This document shows, piece after piece, positions 51,001-63,300 of a stretch of 64,000 bases of DNA. The translations under genes and the position numbers were made by a program. The notes under the pieces were generated by a model. The model made no database searches, was not told the DNA's origin, and saw only the letters and a list, made by a program, of their open reading frames with translations. How positions within the stretch are numbered: the first letter of the stretch is position 1; each line of letters begins with the position of its first letter. This DNA is from Owenia fusiformis (lineage: Eukaryota > Annelida > Polychaeta > Sabellida > Oweniidae), in assembly GCA_903813345.2 (NCBI GenBank), contig CAIIXF020000009.1, forward strand, positions 4,154,001-4,218,000. The letters are read 5' to 3'.

Positions 51001-53130
51001 CTATTTAAAAATACTCTTTGGTGTTTCATTTTTGCACTTTTGATACATTATATACAATACAATATGGTAGTCTATTTTTGCTAATACCTTATTTGTGTTA
51101 ACTGTACTAGAAGCCCCATTACTAATTATTTTAAAAGAATAGAAAATGATATCTAATGTTACTTTTTCTGAACCTTATACGTATATTTCATACTGTTTTG
51201 CTGTCTCCTCCGATAGATGTTACCATGTTGAAATTCAAACGACCACACGACTTTGAGTACAAATCGGGTCAATGGATAAGGCTAGCCGTTCCCGACCAGG
51301 GGAAGGACGAGTTCCATCCATTCACGCTCACATCTGCCCCCCATGAGGACCACCTCTCCGTACATGTGAGGGGTATTGGTCCTTGGACTCTGAATCTCAG
51401 AAAAACCTATGAGCCGACAAAGACTCAAGGAAAGAATTTCTCAAAAGTATGATTCAGTAATATGCTTTGAGTTGTAATATGAACGAAGTAATAAAATGTA
51501 CAATCTTATACAATACATACAGCGTCATGCATTATGATACAATTCAATGCATTGGAATACAATTCAATGTAATGAAATAAAATGCTATACAATACAATGC
51601 AATACAATACAATACAGTACAATATCTATACAATGACATCTACGTCTACTGAATTACTGGATGCTTTCCCATTTTAATTTATTCTCAATCTGGTAAGTCA
51701 GCTAGGCTTGTATGCGAAAACTAGCCTTATTGTTGCGAAAGCACGCACCTTGGTGTCATATTCTTAAACCTTTTACAGGTAGAGGTCGATGGTCCATTCG
51801 GGGCTGGACAACAAGACTGGAACAAATTCGAAGTTGCCATTTTGATAGGTGGCGGTATAGGTGTTACACCATATGCTTCAATTCTCAAAGATTTTTCCCA
51901 TATGATGGCGCATGGTGGCAGAAGGCGTGTCATATGCAAGAAGGTGTATTTCCTTTGGGTCACTAGTTCTCATCACCAGTTCGAGTGGTTGATTGATATT
52001 CTTAGGCAAGTCGAGGAAATTGATAAAGACAACGTAGTCAGTATACATTGCTTCATTACACAGTTTTTCCACAAGTTTGATCTGAGGACCACAATGCTTG
52101 TAAGTTGGATTGTATATAGGGCCGAGAAATATACCAATTATGTAATTCGCCTATTTGTTGATTTGTGAATTTTTGCTACTGTCGCAAACATATGGGTTAA
52201 ACTATGAAGTGAACATCGTTAGTGCCAAATCAGACCCCTTATCTTGATCTAGATGTTATGATCCGCAGATGCTTAACTCCTACGTTACACCCATCAAATT
52301 GCTTATATGTTACCTTAAACCAATGTGATAACGTATATATTCCGTTGACCAATTCATTACTTATCATTTACGTTACTCCCATCTGTTTACTTATCATTTA
52401 CGTTACACTTATCGGATTACTCGTCTATTACGCTACACCCATCGGATTACTCATCTATTACGTTAAACCCATATGATTAAGTTTCGTCTCGTGAAAACTC
52501 TATAAACCGTCTTTTCCAGTAATGTTATTCTCGTTTGTTTTCAGTATATTTGCGAAGAACAGTTCAAAAGCCTATCAAAAAGAAGTATATTCACAGGGCT
52601 ACGAGGAGTGACACATTTTGGTCGTCCCCAATTCGATCAGATATTTACGTCGGTGTGTGCCAGTCACCCGGATGTAAGTGTAGAGTATGCATGTAAGCGC
52701 AAAGAATGTTTTCAAAAGTATAAACACAAATTATCATTATTGACCGTACGTTTTGTCTTAATGGGGCATCAGTACAACTAAATCCTATATATTATTTATG
52801 GAACTGAGGTCTGGAATCAGTTATTTTGTAATTGAACACCAAAGTTTCCATTTATTCTGAGAGTCATTTGTGCACTTTTGTCTTTTATAGTTTCCAGAAT
52901 ATTGCGACTTCAAACAATATAACACTTGTATTTTTAGAAGCTTCATAGTACAATTAAAAACGAAAGGAGGCAAATTTCATATTTCATATCATTTCTTTGT
53001 ATTTTAGGTTGATCGAGTAGGGGTGTTCAGTTGCGGTCCAGTGGGCCTCACAAAAACCGTTGAACAGGCCTGTCATGGATTGGGGAAACATGGCAGTGTC
53101 AAATTCAGCCATCACTATGAAAACTTTTAG
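27034..53130 (+). CDS. DUOX: Dual oxidase (DUOX): peroxidase-homology domain plus NADPH oxidase, 1457 aa, complete
   Basis: Twenty-six exons: 27034-27085, 31400-31471, 31950-32090, 32459-32643, 32836-33040, 33202-33368, 33495-33555, 33864-33960, 42389-42461, 42601-42697, 42936-43242, 43347-43462, 43949-44086, 46209-46349, 46466-46671, 47715-48099, 48249-48342, 48830-49005, 49108-49311, 49512-49742, 50198-50288, 50599-50930, 51217-51446, 51779-52099, 52545-52673, 53008-53130. The CDS is 4374 nt, 1458 codons. Start chosen at 27034 because it opens a signal peptide (MLLLQIMAFLIIFSSSK). DUOX makes extracellular H2O2 by passing NADPH electrons through FAD and two haems to oxygen, under Ca2+ control. 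Order: peroxidase-homology domain (about 18-540), TM1 (about 553-580), PH-like region, EF-hands (about 793-804 and 829-840), six-helix haem core, FAD site HPFT, NADPH sites GPFG, GGGIGVTP and CGP, and C-terminal HYENF. Close to the usual family length of about 1500. Confidence 0.96.
27638..27906. repeat. Palindromic MITE-like element with three internal hairpins, DUOX intron 1
   Basis: Outer arms are TTATCCTACACTTAGTGTAC and its inverted partner ending GTAAGTGTAGGATAA. Inside, between about 27714 and 27810, three copies of GGAGGATATCGT.ACGATATACTCC, each nearly self-complementary, are arranged in tandem. Confidence 0.78.
27911..28049. repeat. Second foldback element in DUOX intron 1
   Basis: The left arm ATCCTATGATTTTTTTCAGA...GGTGATATTGATAT pairs with ATATCAATATCACC...AAAATCATAGGAT. 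The loop of about 25 bases is GC-richer (CTCGTTCGCTTCGCTCTCTC). Adjacent to, but distinct from, the element ending at 27906. Confidence 0.8.
29900..30976 (-). mobile_element. LINE ORF1-like protein (coiled coil plus nucleic-acid-binding domain), 358 aa, antisense in DUOX intron 1
   Basis: One uninterrupted frame. The N-terminal third is Ser/Thr-rich and disordered. A coiled coil follows at about 150-210 (LSDAETSIQQLKDI and following heptads). The C-terminal part has NIKITGIEETDNED, DIDVAHRVGLRIPGRKR, ALIAKFNSSDARQRMIKNRK and NGKIFCSFEG, the layout of ORF1 proteins of non-LTR retrotransposons (and of the related baculovirus FP-type domain). No reverse transcriptase lies next to it, so this is a fragment of an element, though its frame is intact. 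Confidence 0.75.
37818..37859. repeat. Perfect G-tract/C-tract hairpin
   Basis: Eleven G then TGCGAT, a nine-base loop, then ATCGCA and ten C. The stem is 16 bp with no mismatch. Confidence 0.85.
40367..40903. mobile_element. Foldback DNA element, 537 bp, with 5-bp target duplication AAATG
   Basis: Arms of about 250 bp are inverted copies: CACTGGTGATCC(G/A)CTCGATT at the ends, ACCGTTTATGTAACTTAAG at the centre. AAATG occurs at 40362-40366 and 40904-40908. No transposase. The CAC end with a 5-bp target duplication is compatible with a Transib/RAG-like group, but the heptamer does not match well. Confidence 0.88.
44363..44977. mobile_element. Mariner-type element (615 bp) in DUOX intron 13
   Basis: Long inverted repeats: CAGGGTGTCAAAAAACAACG... 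and its partner ...GTTGTTTTTTGACACCCTG, extending inward through AGCAAAAAGTNCTTAATGTTAC. Flanked by TA. It lies just outside the duplicated block. Confidence 0.88.
46209..48342 (+). other. DUOX: DUOX exons 14-17: TM1 end, PH-like region and two EF-hands
   Basis: Exon 14 completes the first membrane helix (IFVGLAYLATVIAG). Exon 15 encodes a PH-like segment ending LLKVPKEYDL. Exon 16 ends with EF loop DNDDSGYVSFRE and exon 17 carries EF loop DTDKSGTLDRTE. Both loops keep acidic residues at positions 1 and 3, Gly at 6 and Glu at 12, so both should bind Ca2+. Confidence 0.92.
46721..47528. mobile_element. piggyBac-type MITE (808 bp) in DUOX intron 15, first copy
   Basis: Ends CCCCCCTATCACACCAAACT and AGTTTGGTGTGATAGTAGGG, inverted over about 25 bp, with TTAA at 46717-46720 and 47529-47532. 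The interior is made of short repeats of the kind CGTTCTnnnnACGTCC and TTCGTTCG. Non-coding. Confidence 0.9.
48378..48546. mobile_element. Mariner-type MITE (169 bp) in DUOX intron 17, first copy
   Basis: CAGGGTGTCTCGAAAGT at the left, GGGACACCCTG at the right, with TA on both sides. It contains a 13-G run next to the right end. Confidence 0.82.
50058..50138. mobile_element. Mariner-type MITE (81 bp) in DUOX intron 20, first copy
   Basis: CAAAGTGAGCCAAAAAAG and CTTTTTTGGCTCACCCTG are inverted ends, flanked by TA. It is almost only terminal repeat. Confidence 0.8.
51500..51635. repeat. ATACAAT-type microsatellite in DUOX intron 23
   Basis: Imperfect runs of ACAAT, GCAATACAAT and TGCATT. A second copy lies in the duplicated block at about 61743-61878. 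A similar tract is in the intron of gene B near 6550-6615. Confidence 0.75.
52355..52478. repeat. Tandem repeat of about 30 bp in DUOX intron 24
   Basis: About four units of TTACTYATCTATTACGTTAC then ACCCATCGGA. Also present in the duplicated block at about 62598-62721. Confidence 0.8.
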
Positions 53131-56100
53131 GATCTATTTTTTATGCCATCTTTTTTGCAGTGTCTGAACTGCATGCGTTTTCGTTCAGAGCGAAATTCCC
53201 TGTTTTTAATCTTGACGTATTTAACATTGGTTAATGGTCGAACCAGAGACATATAAAACATTTCAGTATATGTCTTGGTCGAACAAAGGCCAGTCGGATT
53301 ATGCGTTGTGTGAGAGTAATCTAAAGCTAAATCAGATATTGGACAGTGGTAGCAGGTAGATAGTTGTACATTTTAAAATGAAATGGCAAGAATTTGAACT
53401 GTTGATTATTTCGTAAAGTTAATTGTATTTTAATAACAAGGTTAATATAAATGTTAGCTAATGTATATGCTAATCAAAGTAAAACAGTTATATTTTCATA
53501 TTCCCTTGTCATTCGGGTTCGCAACAGATATCTACATATGTTTCTGGGATTTTGAACGTCAGTCCATCTTTCAGAAAGGTTCCATATAAAGGTTCACTAT
53601 AACTGCATTAGGTATATAATCACTGGTCCATTACAGGATGAATCGAATTGTATGTAGGAGTTTGGTGACCACTCTTTAGAACAGGCCTGTAGATCTTTAC
53701 AATAGTAACGTTTGCAATATTGTTTGCTTTGCGAAATGTTTTGAATCCAGGTTTATTTTGTTTGAGGGTACGACTAACTGCTAACTGGACGAGTGATAAT
53801 AATTAAACACCCAGTGGCAAGAGGCAAAAAGAGGGAAAGGTTTTGGGCCCCTAAAACCAAAAAGTGGGCCCAAAGTTTTGAGGCCTGTTATCTTCTACAT
53901 TTGGCCTAAAATAAAAAAGCCCCTCCCCTAGATCTGCCAATGAAAATAGCCTGTTTTATTGAAAATAAACCAAATGAACGAAGTCTGACTAATGCAACAT
54001 GCATTAATGAATTATTCAGAGTTTTCATTTTATTTTGTTATGTACTTTTGAAAACCTTTATAGTTGTACGAATGATTTATATTTTGATGATAAAAATAAA
54101 AAAGGCTATATACAAATAATTGCTTATCATATACTAAACTTCTATGTTCTGTGATGATTAATTGCATTTAGTATTTAATTGTAATTTTTACCTAATGGTT
54201 CGTAAAATTCGTAAAAGTTCAATGGGTTCAATCACTTTTATGAGTTTCTTGATAATGAGCCATTTTTACAATTTTTCTCAAATTATTTTGATCGGGCCTC
54301 GTGGCAATAAGAACGCGGAAGAGATAAAATAAAGAGGGATGTAAGTTTGTATGTTGTTGTAGCCGCCATTGTAATGTAACCAAGCTCACTAATGATCGGA
54401 AAAAATAAACAGAAGAGGCGCCGCTTGGGCGATTGCCCGCAAATGAAATGTTGCTGTAGCGGCAAGAACAAAAACATTGGGTAAAAACTGAAACAGGTGA
54501 GAAGCCGGAATAACACAGGGATGGAAAAATGGATCCGTCAAAAGTCCGCACTACACGTTTTACACTACACTACACTATCCTGCTTTATACTTTACTGGGC
54601 GACATTCCGTGTGTACAATAATTCACTATTCTATACTTCACTACATTATACCACTATATTTCCTTGGTATTTATATACAATCAATCCAACTGTCAGATCT
54701 GTAAAATGTTCTCTGTGATTGAAAAGAAGCTCATCATTAATGTGAAATAACATTAAAAGATATAGATAAAATGAAGAAATACCATCATTGTACCCATTTT
54801 ACACGATAAAAAACGTCTGTCGAGTCTTGACTGTGTTGCGTTTTAAATGTTAGGAAACCAAAGTGTATGATTATATAATCATGATTATACAATTCGAGAG
54901 AATATATAATAGTAAAATTGTTATAAATAATATTTTTCAAGTATGTGTAGAATGAGTAGGACAATAATTGTAGCTTCGTCAAACTATCTGTAGTAACCCT
55001 GTGTAACCACACTGATCTACACTCCCCTCCAAACATAACGGTACTCCCTCTCGGATACCGTGCCATATCGAACTGATAAAGCAATTTTAGGTGAGTGTAC
55101 ACTGTACAAACTACGGCAGGAAGTTTAATTCGAATGTTGTCGAAATGTGTTTATTGTTTAGAAGATACTTTCACAAGTGGTTGATTTATGTCGACAATTA
55201 AAGCCACTTAATCTCCCAGATGTTAAAATACTTAAGTCAAATTCACACCACTTAGATCTCAAAATGCGTGAATGAGAAATGTTTATTTTTCTATTTCTAT
55301 AACCTCTATAACACAACTCACAGGGCTGATCCGGGACTTCAAGTCTCCGTTCTTTATTATTCTTTGGTGGGGGCCGAACCAATATATCAAATGTTTCTCG
55401 CGAATTTAATTCATCAAAATCACAAACCCCACCCTCGATTTCTCTTAGGTTACACTGTAGCCTACACGACGTTAAATTTCTCCTACAGTAAAACTACAGT
55501 AGACTTAAATGTTGCATACCACGTGTTTTTTCAACATAAATATCTGGCCAGAAGTACAAGAAAATATGCCCCTCCCCAATACATTGTTTGATCTCTACTG
55601 GACCTGGTTGACTTTTAATTGAATTACATACACCTTGCGCACGAGCTAGATTCTTCTGCAATCCTCGTGAAATTTTAAAAACAGCTGGTATATCCCTCCC
55701 ACTGGTAGTTTTCATTTTATTTATTTATTTTTATTGAAGAAATATTTATTTTGGCCGGCCGGTCCAAAGTCCAATTAGGGGTCCAAACAAAGTCCAGGGG
55801 GCATTATCTGGGAAGTATGGAGAATGCTCTAATATCTTTCTGTCCTAATACCTACATATTTAACTTGTTGCTGATGATATTGCAGATCATGCCAGATTTG
55901 TGACATAATGTTTTGTGCTAGTCAAACGTGATTGAATCGTTGGCTCTGTTCGGTCGCTTTTTCTGAATTGCTTAACGGAACGCTTAGTGTCTCATGTCTT
56001 GTCTAATGTATCATGCAGCGTTCATGTTTTCTGTATCAGACATGATTTATAATAATTTCCCTTATGAGAATAGGACATTAAGAGCAGTTATTGTTAAAAC

Positions 56101-56454
56101 AGATATTTGTAGAATTACGTAACTTTGTAATGGGGTTTCGATCATTTGATCAAGAGAAACCCAATTTTAAACTTCACAAATTTTACCCTGTCCCACTATA
56201 GCGTTATTGAGGTTACCATAGCAACTATAACTTCAGAAATATCCACCACCAGCATCTAAATTTTCATATCATATGAGGTTATAAATGGCCCAGTTACTCT
56301 GAAGATATTGCCGAAAACGGATGATAAACTTTTAAGTTAGAGGATTTTTATTAGAACTTCTGAATCGACCTAGTATGTCCAGAATATTATTTACTTTACG
56401 TAATGTATGTATGATGGAGAAGTATTTATAGATGTCATATCCTTCGGTTTTCAG
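53131..56454. other. DUOX 3' flank and approach to the second copy
   Basis: Contains the 3' untranslated region (AATAAA near 54094), a TACAC-rich tract near 54555-54650, unique AT-rich sequence, the duplication junction at 55756/55757, and then the repeated intron-13 sequence. No new gene or obvious promoter for the truncated copy was recognised. Confidence 0.6.
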
Positions 56455-56966
56455 TATTCGTTGGCCTTGCTTATTTAGCAACAGTAATAGCTGGTAAGAA
56501 GACAGGCTACAAACACAGAGGGGCATCGTTGGGAAGAAGAAGTTTACGAAAGACAATAACTTTAAACATGGATGTTCAAGAAGGGCAATTTTATTGTAAG
56601 TTACAAAATAAACTTTTTTTCTTGTTTTAAACGATTTTATAACTGTACCTGCTCTGTACCCAGTCTAGTGCATTCCTTTAAGTGCACATTCCATTCTCTT
56701 ATTATTTCAAGACGTGACGGAATGGCGTGGAAAAACAGAAGAAACGAGGAGGGTTCAGGTCTATCTGGACAACAAAGCCGCAAAGTTAAAGATATACAAA
56801 AACACATCGCTATTGAGGAGAATCATATTTGAACGGATGGACGTCGCTGAGATTTTCCAAAGCAAAGATCCTGGAAAATATTTTATTCTACTGAAAGTTC
56901 CCAAAGAATATGATCTGGTATGTTTAAATAAGTTGAATTTAATTTTCAGCAGTCGTCACAAGTTAA

Positions 56967-57774
56967 CCCCCCTATCACACCAAACTAGTTCTTACCCGTT
57001 CTTGCCAGTCCTACGAAAACGTCGTAGAACGGGCTCAATCTGGCTGTGGTCGGGAAATATGTCTGAAATAATTAGCTTCTTCATTCTTAAACAGTCTTCA
57101 ATACGTCCATCTCGTTCGCAGTTCGTTCAGTTCGCACCACGTCGGTATGCAACGTCGTAGAACGCGTCCCTAAGTCTAGAAGGTCAACATGACCTGATTA
57201 CAGAACGGTTTGGTCGCCATCGAATTTTGAATCGATTCAAAATTCTAAAATCACATTCCCGTCTGAGAACATTCATAACGTTCGTAAATAGACCTTAGAA
57301 AGTTGCAGCTACGTTCATTCCGTTCGCACACAGTTTAGAACCAGTTTTGAAAAACGCAGTGGCAACTTGTTTGGTGTGATAGCTATAATTTTGCTAACTC
57401 GTTCATAAGCAGTGTTAAATACGTTCTTAATCAGTTTAAACCCGTTTGCAATAAGTTCTACCTCGTTCTCAACACGTCCTCAGACAGTTCAACTCGTTGT
57501 TAAAACGTCCCTAGTAGGATTGAAGTACGACGGTTCCGTTCATAGTACGTCCAGCTCGTCGTTAGTACGTTGTCACTCGTTCTAATTGTAGAACGTGACG
57601 ACCATGAGAACATTTTGAGCATTGTCTAAGTTCTAGAGGACCTACCCGTTCGAGTACGTTTGATGAAGTTTGTAAATAGATCCCAAATGGTTTTTAGTAG
57701 GTCCAGTCCGTTCGTACACAGTTGAAGTTCGTTTTCGAGAACGTAGTGAGAACTAGTTTGGTGTGATAGTAGGG
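56967..57774. mobile_element. piggyBac-type MITE, second copy in the duplicated block
   Basis: Same element, same TTAA flanks, shifted by 10246 bp. It arrived with the duplication, not by separate insertion. Confidence 0.9.
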
Positions 57775-58623
57775 TTAATAACGTGTGCATTTAAAGATGG
57801 AATGCAAAGTACCGTCTAAATAATTGCTTCGATAGCTAGATATAAACGTTTCAGTTATTATGTAATCATTTTTCTGAATTTGAACCTCCTCCAGTTCATA
57901 TATTTTTACAATTCTAAACTTCAATGGAACTAGACCATTTTAATTTATTTACTTATGTAGGTCGCAGATTTTGTTGACGAAGTTATGCGCGAGGACTTTA
58001 TTTGCGAAATTGAGCAAGTTATGAAACACATAGGCAAAACAGTTAGTATCTCAAACGTCTCGTTAAAATCCATATACAAAGAGGCAGTAACGCAAAAATC
58101 CAGACAAATCATACTAGAAAAATTCTTCAGACGTGTATTTTCGGAGAATACAGCAATTGGCGATGAGCAAGACAAACTGGCGGATGAAGTTGATTGTGAA
58201 CTAAACAGAGTTGAGTTTGCAGAGGCGCTGGCACTTACACCCGGATCACTTTTCGTAGAGCAGTTATTCTCGATTGTGGATAATGACGACAGTGGCTATG
58301 TTTCATTCAGGGAACTGTCGTATGCCTTGGTTCTCTTTTCGGAAGGTAAAGATACATGTACATCTATGTAAAATAATGCAAATTGCATAATCTATATACC
58401 ATAATAAAACTCATTCAGTCTCGGACTGATGTGCCAAATATTGGCACGACTGGTCTCTGGAAAATCAAAACTGAGATATAACTTTATTTGAAAGGTACGA
58501 CAAAGGAGAAAGTGAAACTGCTCTTCAACATCTATGATACTGATAAAAGCGGAACATTGGATCGCACAGAAATCCGACAAATGATCAAGTTAGAACATGT
58601 ACCTTTGATTAGATAACAACATA

Positions 58624-58791
58624 CAGGGTGTCTCGAAAGTGCCTGTAACTTTTTCCCGTTTGTGGGTTGAACCACGATACTTGACAAATCAATGTAACTT
58701 TGGATAAGCTTTAAAATGATATATGACACATACTATGGGGACATTGGTGTATGTCTGCCTAGGGGGGGGGGGGTACTTCCGGGACACCCTG
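58624..58791. mobile_element. Mariner-type MITE of intron 17, second copy
   Basis: As the element at 48378-48546, but its poly-G run has 12 rather than 13 bases. Confidence 0.82.
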
Positions 58792-60302
58792 TAGTGTTAA
58801 ACAACGTATATGACATCCTCGGTTAAAGGGTAATTTAATTCTTTCCATAGCTGCTTTAGCAGTGGAACCCGATGTTTAAGATTAGTATTTGGCTACCATG
58901 TTATACTTTTGATAATTGTTGAAGTCTCATATCTGTACTGTTGACCGGAGTGGGTGATCATAACTGGTTGATGAAATGAATAAAGTACTCAAAACAAGTT
59001 TATATGGAAACGTCAACATATTTGATATTTAAAAATATTTTAATTAATTTTTTTCTGCCCCGATTCTGCACTAGGTCACTACTCGAAATGGCCAACTCAA
59101 AGCTTGGAGTAGATGAGGAGGACAAGTTCGTCGAATCGATGTTTCAAGAGGCCGAACTTGAAGGCGCTGATGTGATAGATTTTGCGGGCTTTGAAAAGCT
59201 GCTTGGAAATCAAATGGAGCGTTTCAGCAATACGTCAATCGACTTCAAAGGTACTGTTTAATAAAGAACCCAACGTATGTTATACATTGTAAAGCCCCTT
59301 ATGTAATTTCTAATTGTATAAACTTGAAAAACACGTTTTAATATACTTACAGGTGCAAAGTCCGCAATGGGCAAAACAAAGATTAACAAGAAGAGCTCAA
59401 AAGAAATCAAGTTTAAGTCTGTGAAGAGAGTCTACTCACCTATACAATCTAACATCAGATATTGTCTTCAGTATATTGAAAATAGCAGGAGACAGTTGTT
59501 CGTACTTCTTTTGTATCTCGGTATTTGTCTGGGTGTCTTCGCAGAACGATTTTACAGTAAGTTATATTTTTTGTATTGCTTAGTTGAAGAAGAGAACCGA
59601 AGTCTTTTCTTTTGGATACATTACCTGTTTCATGTGTCTGCTTTCACTCCTTTTGTCGAAATTTGATTGCCAATGATTCTGCTATTATCAGACTAGTTCT
59701 TGCATATTTTGCAAGATGAGAAAAAATAAATAAATTACGAAGTTATGCATTTCCAGCATACCAGGTGGAAAAGAGAGAGGTTGGGATGCGTCAACTGGTC
59801 GGCTTTGGGCTGCCATTTGCTAGAGGTTCAGCTGCTGCAATGTCGTTTTCATTTGCGGTCCTTCTCATCAGTATGTGCCGGAATTGCATCACAAAGCTAA
59901 GGGAGACTTCTATCAATTTGTACATACCCTTCGATGACTTCGTGGCTTTCCATAAATTTGTCGCCTATTGCACTTTTGTATTCATGAGTAAGTTTTCTTC
60001 ATCTAGGACAACATCCATATTGCAACATCAGTTTGGAATAAAGGTTCAGTAAGCATGCGCTATTATTAGTTGGGGATTCAAACATCCTCAATTTTTGATT
60101 TCATGATTAATTAGTTGGTACATTAGTTTAACTGCTGATTTTACTTTATATTTTACAACGTAAAAGTCGGTTAAGAAGAGATTGAAAAAGAACCAAAGTG
60201 ATGAGTTGGTGGATCGTACACTACATGTATAATAGAAACGAACTGATGTTATAAGATGAAGGAAAATTAAACCAACTCTTCCAGATAAATGTTTCTCTCA
60301 TA

Positions 60303-60383
60303 CAAAGTGAGCCAAAAAAGATAATACGTCTACGTCGATAAGTAATTAAGATTTGTTAGGGTTACCTTTTTTGGCTCACCCTG
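60303..60383. mobile_element. Mariner-type MITE of intron 20, second copy
   Basis: Identical to the 81-bp element at 50058-50138, shifted by 10245 bp. Confidence 0.8.
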
Positions 60384-63300
60384 TATGATTTTTATTACTG
60401 TGTGAAATGTATTTTATTGGAGAAAACTTTATTTTCTTTTAGTTACACATGTGGCAGGACATTGCTCAAACTTCTACCACTTGACAGCTCATCCACTTGA
60501 ATACCTTTGTTTCCTGAGAGAATTAGCATTCAGGTATGATATATAAGTGTATCAGTAAGTTAGACTAAGTGAATAACGGGTCTCTGTCTAGAAATAAGTC
60601 TACATCGATAACATGACAAGGGAAGAGGGGGGGGGGGGGTGTTTGATATTTCTCCTGTGGAAGATTTGAATGCGAATCTATTTCAACAGCCATCACATTA
60701 TGAATATGTCCATCCATCCATTTGATATCATGTAGTTAAGTTAAACACATACCAAAAGGAAAGAACGAAATATTGATTTCCGTAGCATTTGAGAGTGATA
60801 TTTCATTGGTCAATTAATAAATTACTTATATCCAATTCCAGCTCTGACAACCCCCCGACTTTCTCATACTGGGTCTACATGACACCAGTGGGGCTAACAG
60901 GTGTCGCCATCTATCTGATCATGTGGGCCATGTACTTGTTTGCAACCCCAATTGCTAGGGGCGCCATCTTTAATGCATTCTGGACATCACATAAAGCTTT
61001 CGTCCTCATATATGTGCTGACAATAATTCATGGAAGTGGACGCCTGTTGCAGAACCCCTGGTTTCCGTATTATATCACAGGGCCTGCCATTCTCCTTGCA
61101 CTAGATAGGATAGTTAGTATTAGCAGAAAGAAAATCAAACTTGATGTGATCAAAGCCGAATTACTTCCCTCAAGTGAGCATTACTTAAATACTTTACGTT
61201 TTGTTTGCTCATGACTGGCTTATGTTTTTTCTTGTTGCATTTACTATTTAAAAATACTCTTTGGTGTTTCATTTTTGCACTTTTGATACATTATATACAA
61301 TACAATATGGTAGTCTATTTTTGCTAATACCTTATTTGTGTTAACTGTACTAGAAGCCCCATTACTAATTATTTTAAAAGAATAGAAAATGATATCTAAT
61401 GTTACTTTTTCTGAACCTTATACGTATATTTCATACTGTTTTGCTGTCTCCTCCGATAGATGTTACCATGTTGAAATTCAAACGACCACACGACTTTGAG
61501 TACAAATCGGGTCAATGGATAAGGCTAGCCGTTCCCGACCAGGGGAAGGACGAGTTCCATCCATTCACGCTCACATCTGCCCCCCATGAGGACCACCTCT
61601 CCGTACATGTGAGGGGTATTGGTCCTTGGACTCTGAATCTCAGAAAAACCTATGAGCCGACAAAGACTCAAGGAAAGAATTTCTCAAAAGTATGATTCAG
61701 TAATATGCTTTGAGTTGTAATATGAACGAAGTAATAAAATGTACAATCTTATACAATACATACAGCGTCATGCATTATGATACAATTCAATGCATTGGAA
61801 TACAATTCAATGTAATGAAATAAAATGCTATACAATACAATGCAATACAATACAATACAGTACAATATCTATACAATGACATCTACGTCTACTGAATTAC
61901 TGGATGCTTTCCCATTTTAATTTATTCTCAATCTGGTAAGTCAGCTAGGCTTGTATGCGAAAACTAGCCTTATTGTTGCGAAAGCACGCACCTTGGTGTC
62001 ATATTCTTAAACCTTTTACAGGTAGAGGTCGATGGTCCATTCGGGGCTGGACAACAAGACTGGAACAAATTCGAAGTTGCCATTTTGATAGGTGGCGGTA
62101 TAGGTGTTACACCATATGCTTCAATTCTCAAAGATTTTTCCCATATGATGGCGCATGGTGGCAGAAGGCGTGTCATATGCAAGAAGGTGTATTTCCTTTG
62201 GGTCACTAGTTCTCATCACCAGTTCGAGTGGTTGATTGATATTCTTAGGCAAGTCGAGGAAATTGATAAAGACAACGTAGTCAGTATACATTGCTTCATT
62301 ACACAGTTTTTCCACAAGTTTGATCTGAGGACCACAATGCTTGTAAGTTGGATTGTATATAGGGCCGAGAAATATACCAATTATGTAATTCGCCTATTTG
62401 TTGATTTGTGAATTTTTGCTACTGTCGCAAACATATGGGTTAAACTATGAAGTGAACATCGTTAGTGCCAAATCAGACCCCTTATCTTGATCTAGATGTT
62501 ATGATCCGCAGATGCTTAACTCCTACGTTACACCCATCAAATTGCTTATATGTTACCTTAAACCAATGTGATAACGTATATATTCCGTTGACCAATTCAT
62601 TACTTATCATTTACGTTACTCCCATCTGTTTACTTATCATTTACGTTACACTTATCGGATTACTCGTCTATTACGCTACACCCATCGGATTACTCATCTA
62701 TTACGTTAAACCCATATGATTAAGTTTCGTCTCGTGAAAACTCTATAAACCGTCTTTTCCAGTAATGTTATTCTCGTTTGTTTTCAGTATATTTGCGAAG
62801 AACAGTTCAAAAGCCTATCAAAAAGAAGTATATTCACAGGGCTACGAGGAGTGACACATTTTGGTCGTCCCCAATTCGATCAGATATTTACGTCGGTGTG
62901 TGCCAGTCACCCGGATGTAAGTGTAGAGTATGCATGTAAGCGCAAAGAATGTTTTCAAAAGTATAAACACAAATTATCATTATTGACCGTACGTTTTGTC
63001 TTAATGGGGCATCAGTACAACTAAATCCTATATATTATTTATGGAACTGAGGTCTGGAATCAGTTATTTTGTAATTGAACACCAAAGTTTCCATTTATTC
63101 TGAGAGTCATTTGTGCACTTTTGTCTTTTATAGTTTCCAGAATATTGCGACTTCAAACAATATAACACTTGTATTTTTAGAAGCTTCATAGTACAATTAA
63201 AAACGAAAGGAGGCAAATTTCATATTTCATATCATTTCTTTGTATTTTAGGTTGATCGAGTAGGGGTGTTCAGTTGCGGTCCAGTGGGCCTCACAAAAAC

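Larger units (their letters stand above)
49108..53130 (+). other. DUOX: DUOX exons 19-26: NADPH oxidase core
   Basis: Two haem-ligating histidine pairs are visible. Helix 3 has FHKFVAY with the partner His 14 residues on in ITHVAGH, encoded across the exon 20/21 junction. Helix 5 has SHKAF with a partner 13 residues on in IIHGSG. These are the NOX family spacings. FAD binding is at FHPFTLTSAPHED in exon 23. NADPH binding is at VDGPFG and LIGGGIGVTPYAS in exon 24, and FSCGPVGLTK in exon 26. The protein ends FSHHYENF, the family C-terminus. Confidence 0.95.
45511..55756. repeat. First unit of a 10246-bp tandem direct duplication
   Basis: The unit starts at GGCCGGTCC in DUOX intron 13 and runs past the gene's 3' end. 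The second unit begins at 55757. The offset is 10246 bp up to a poly-G tract near 48516, 10245 to one near 50372, then 10243. No other difference was seen where the two were compared. Confidence 0.96.
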
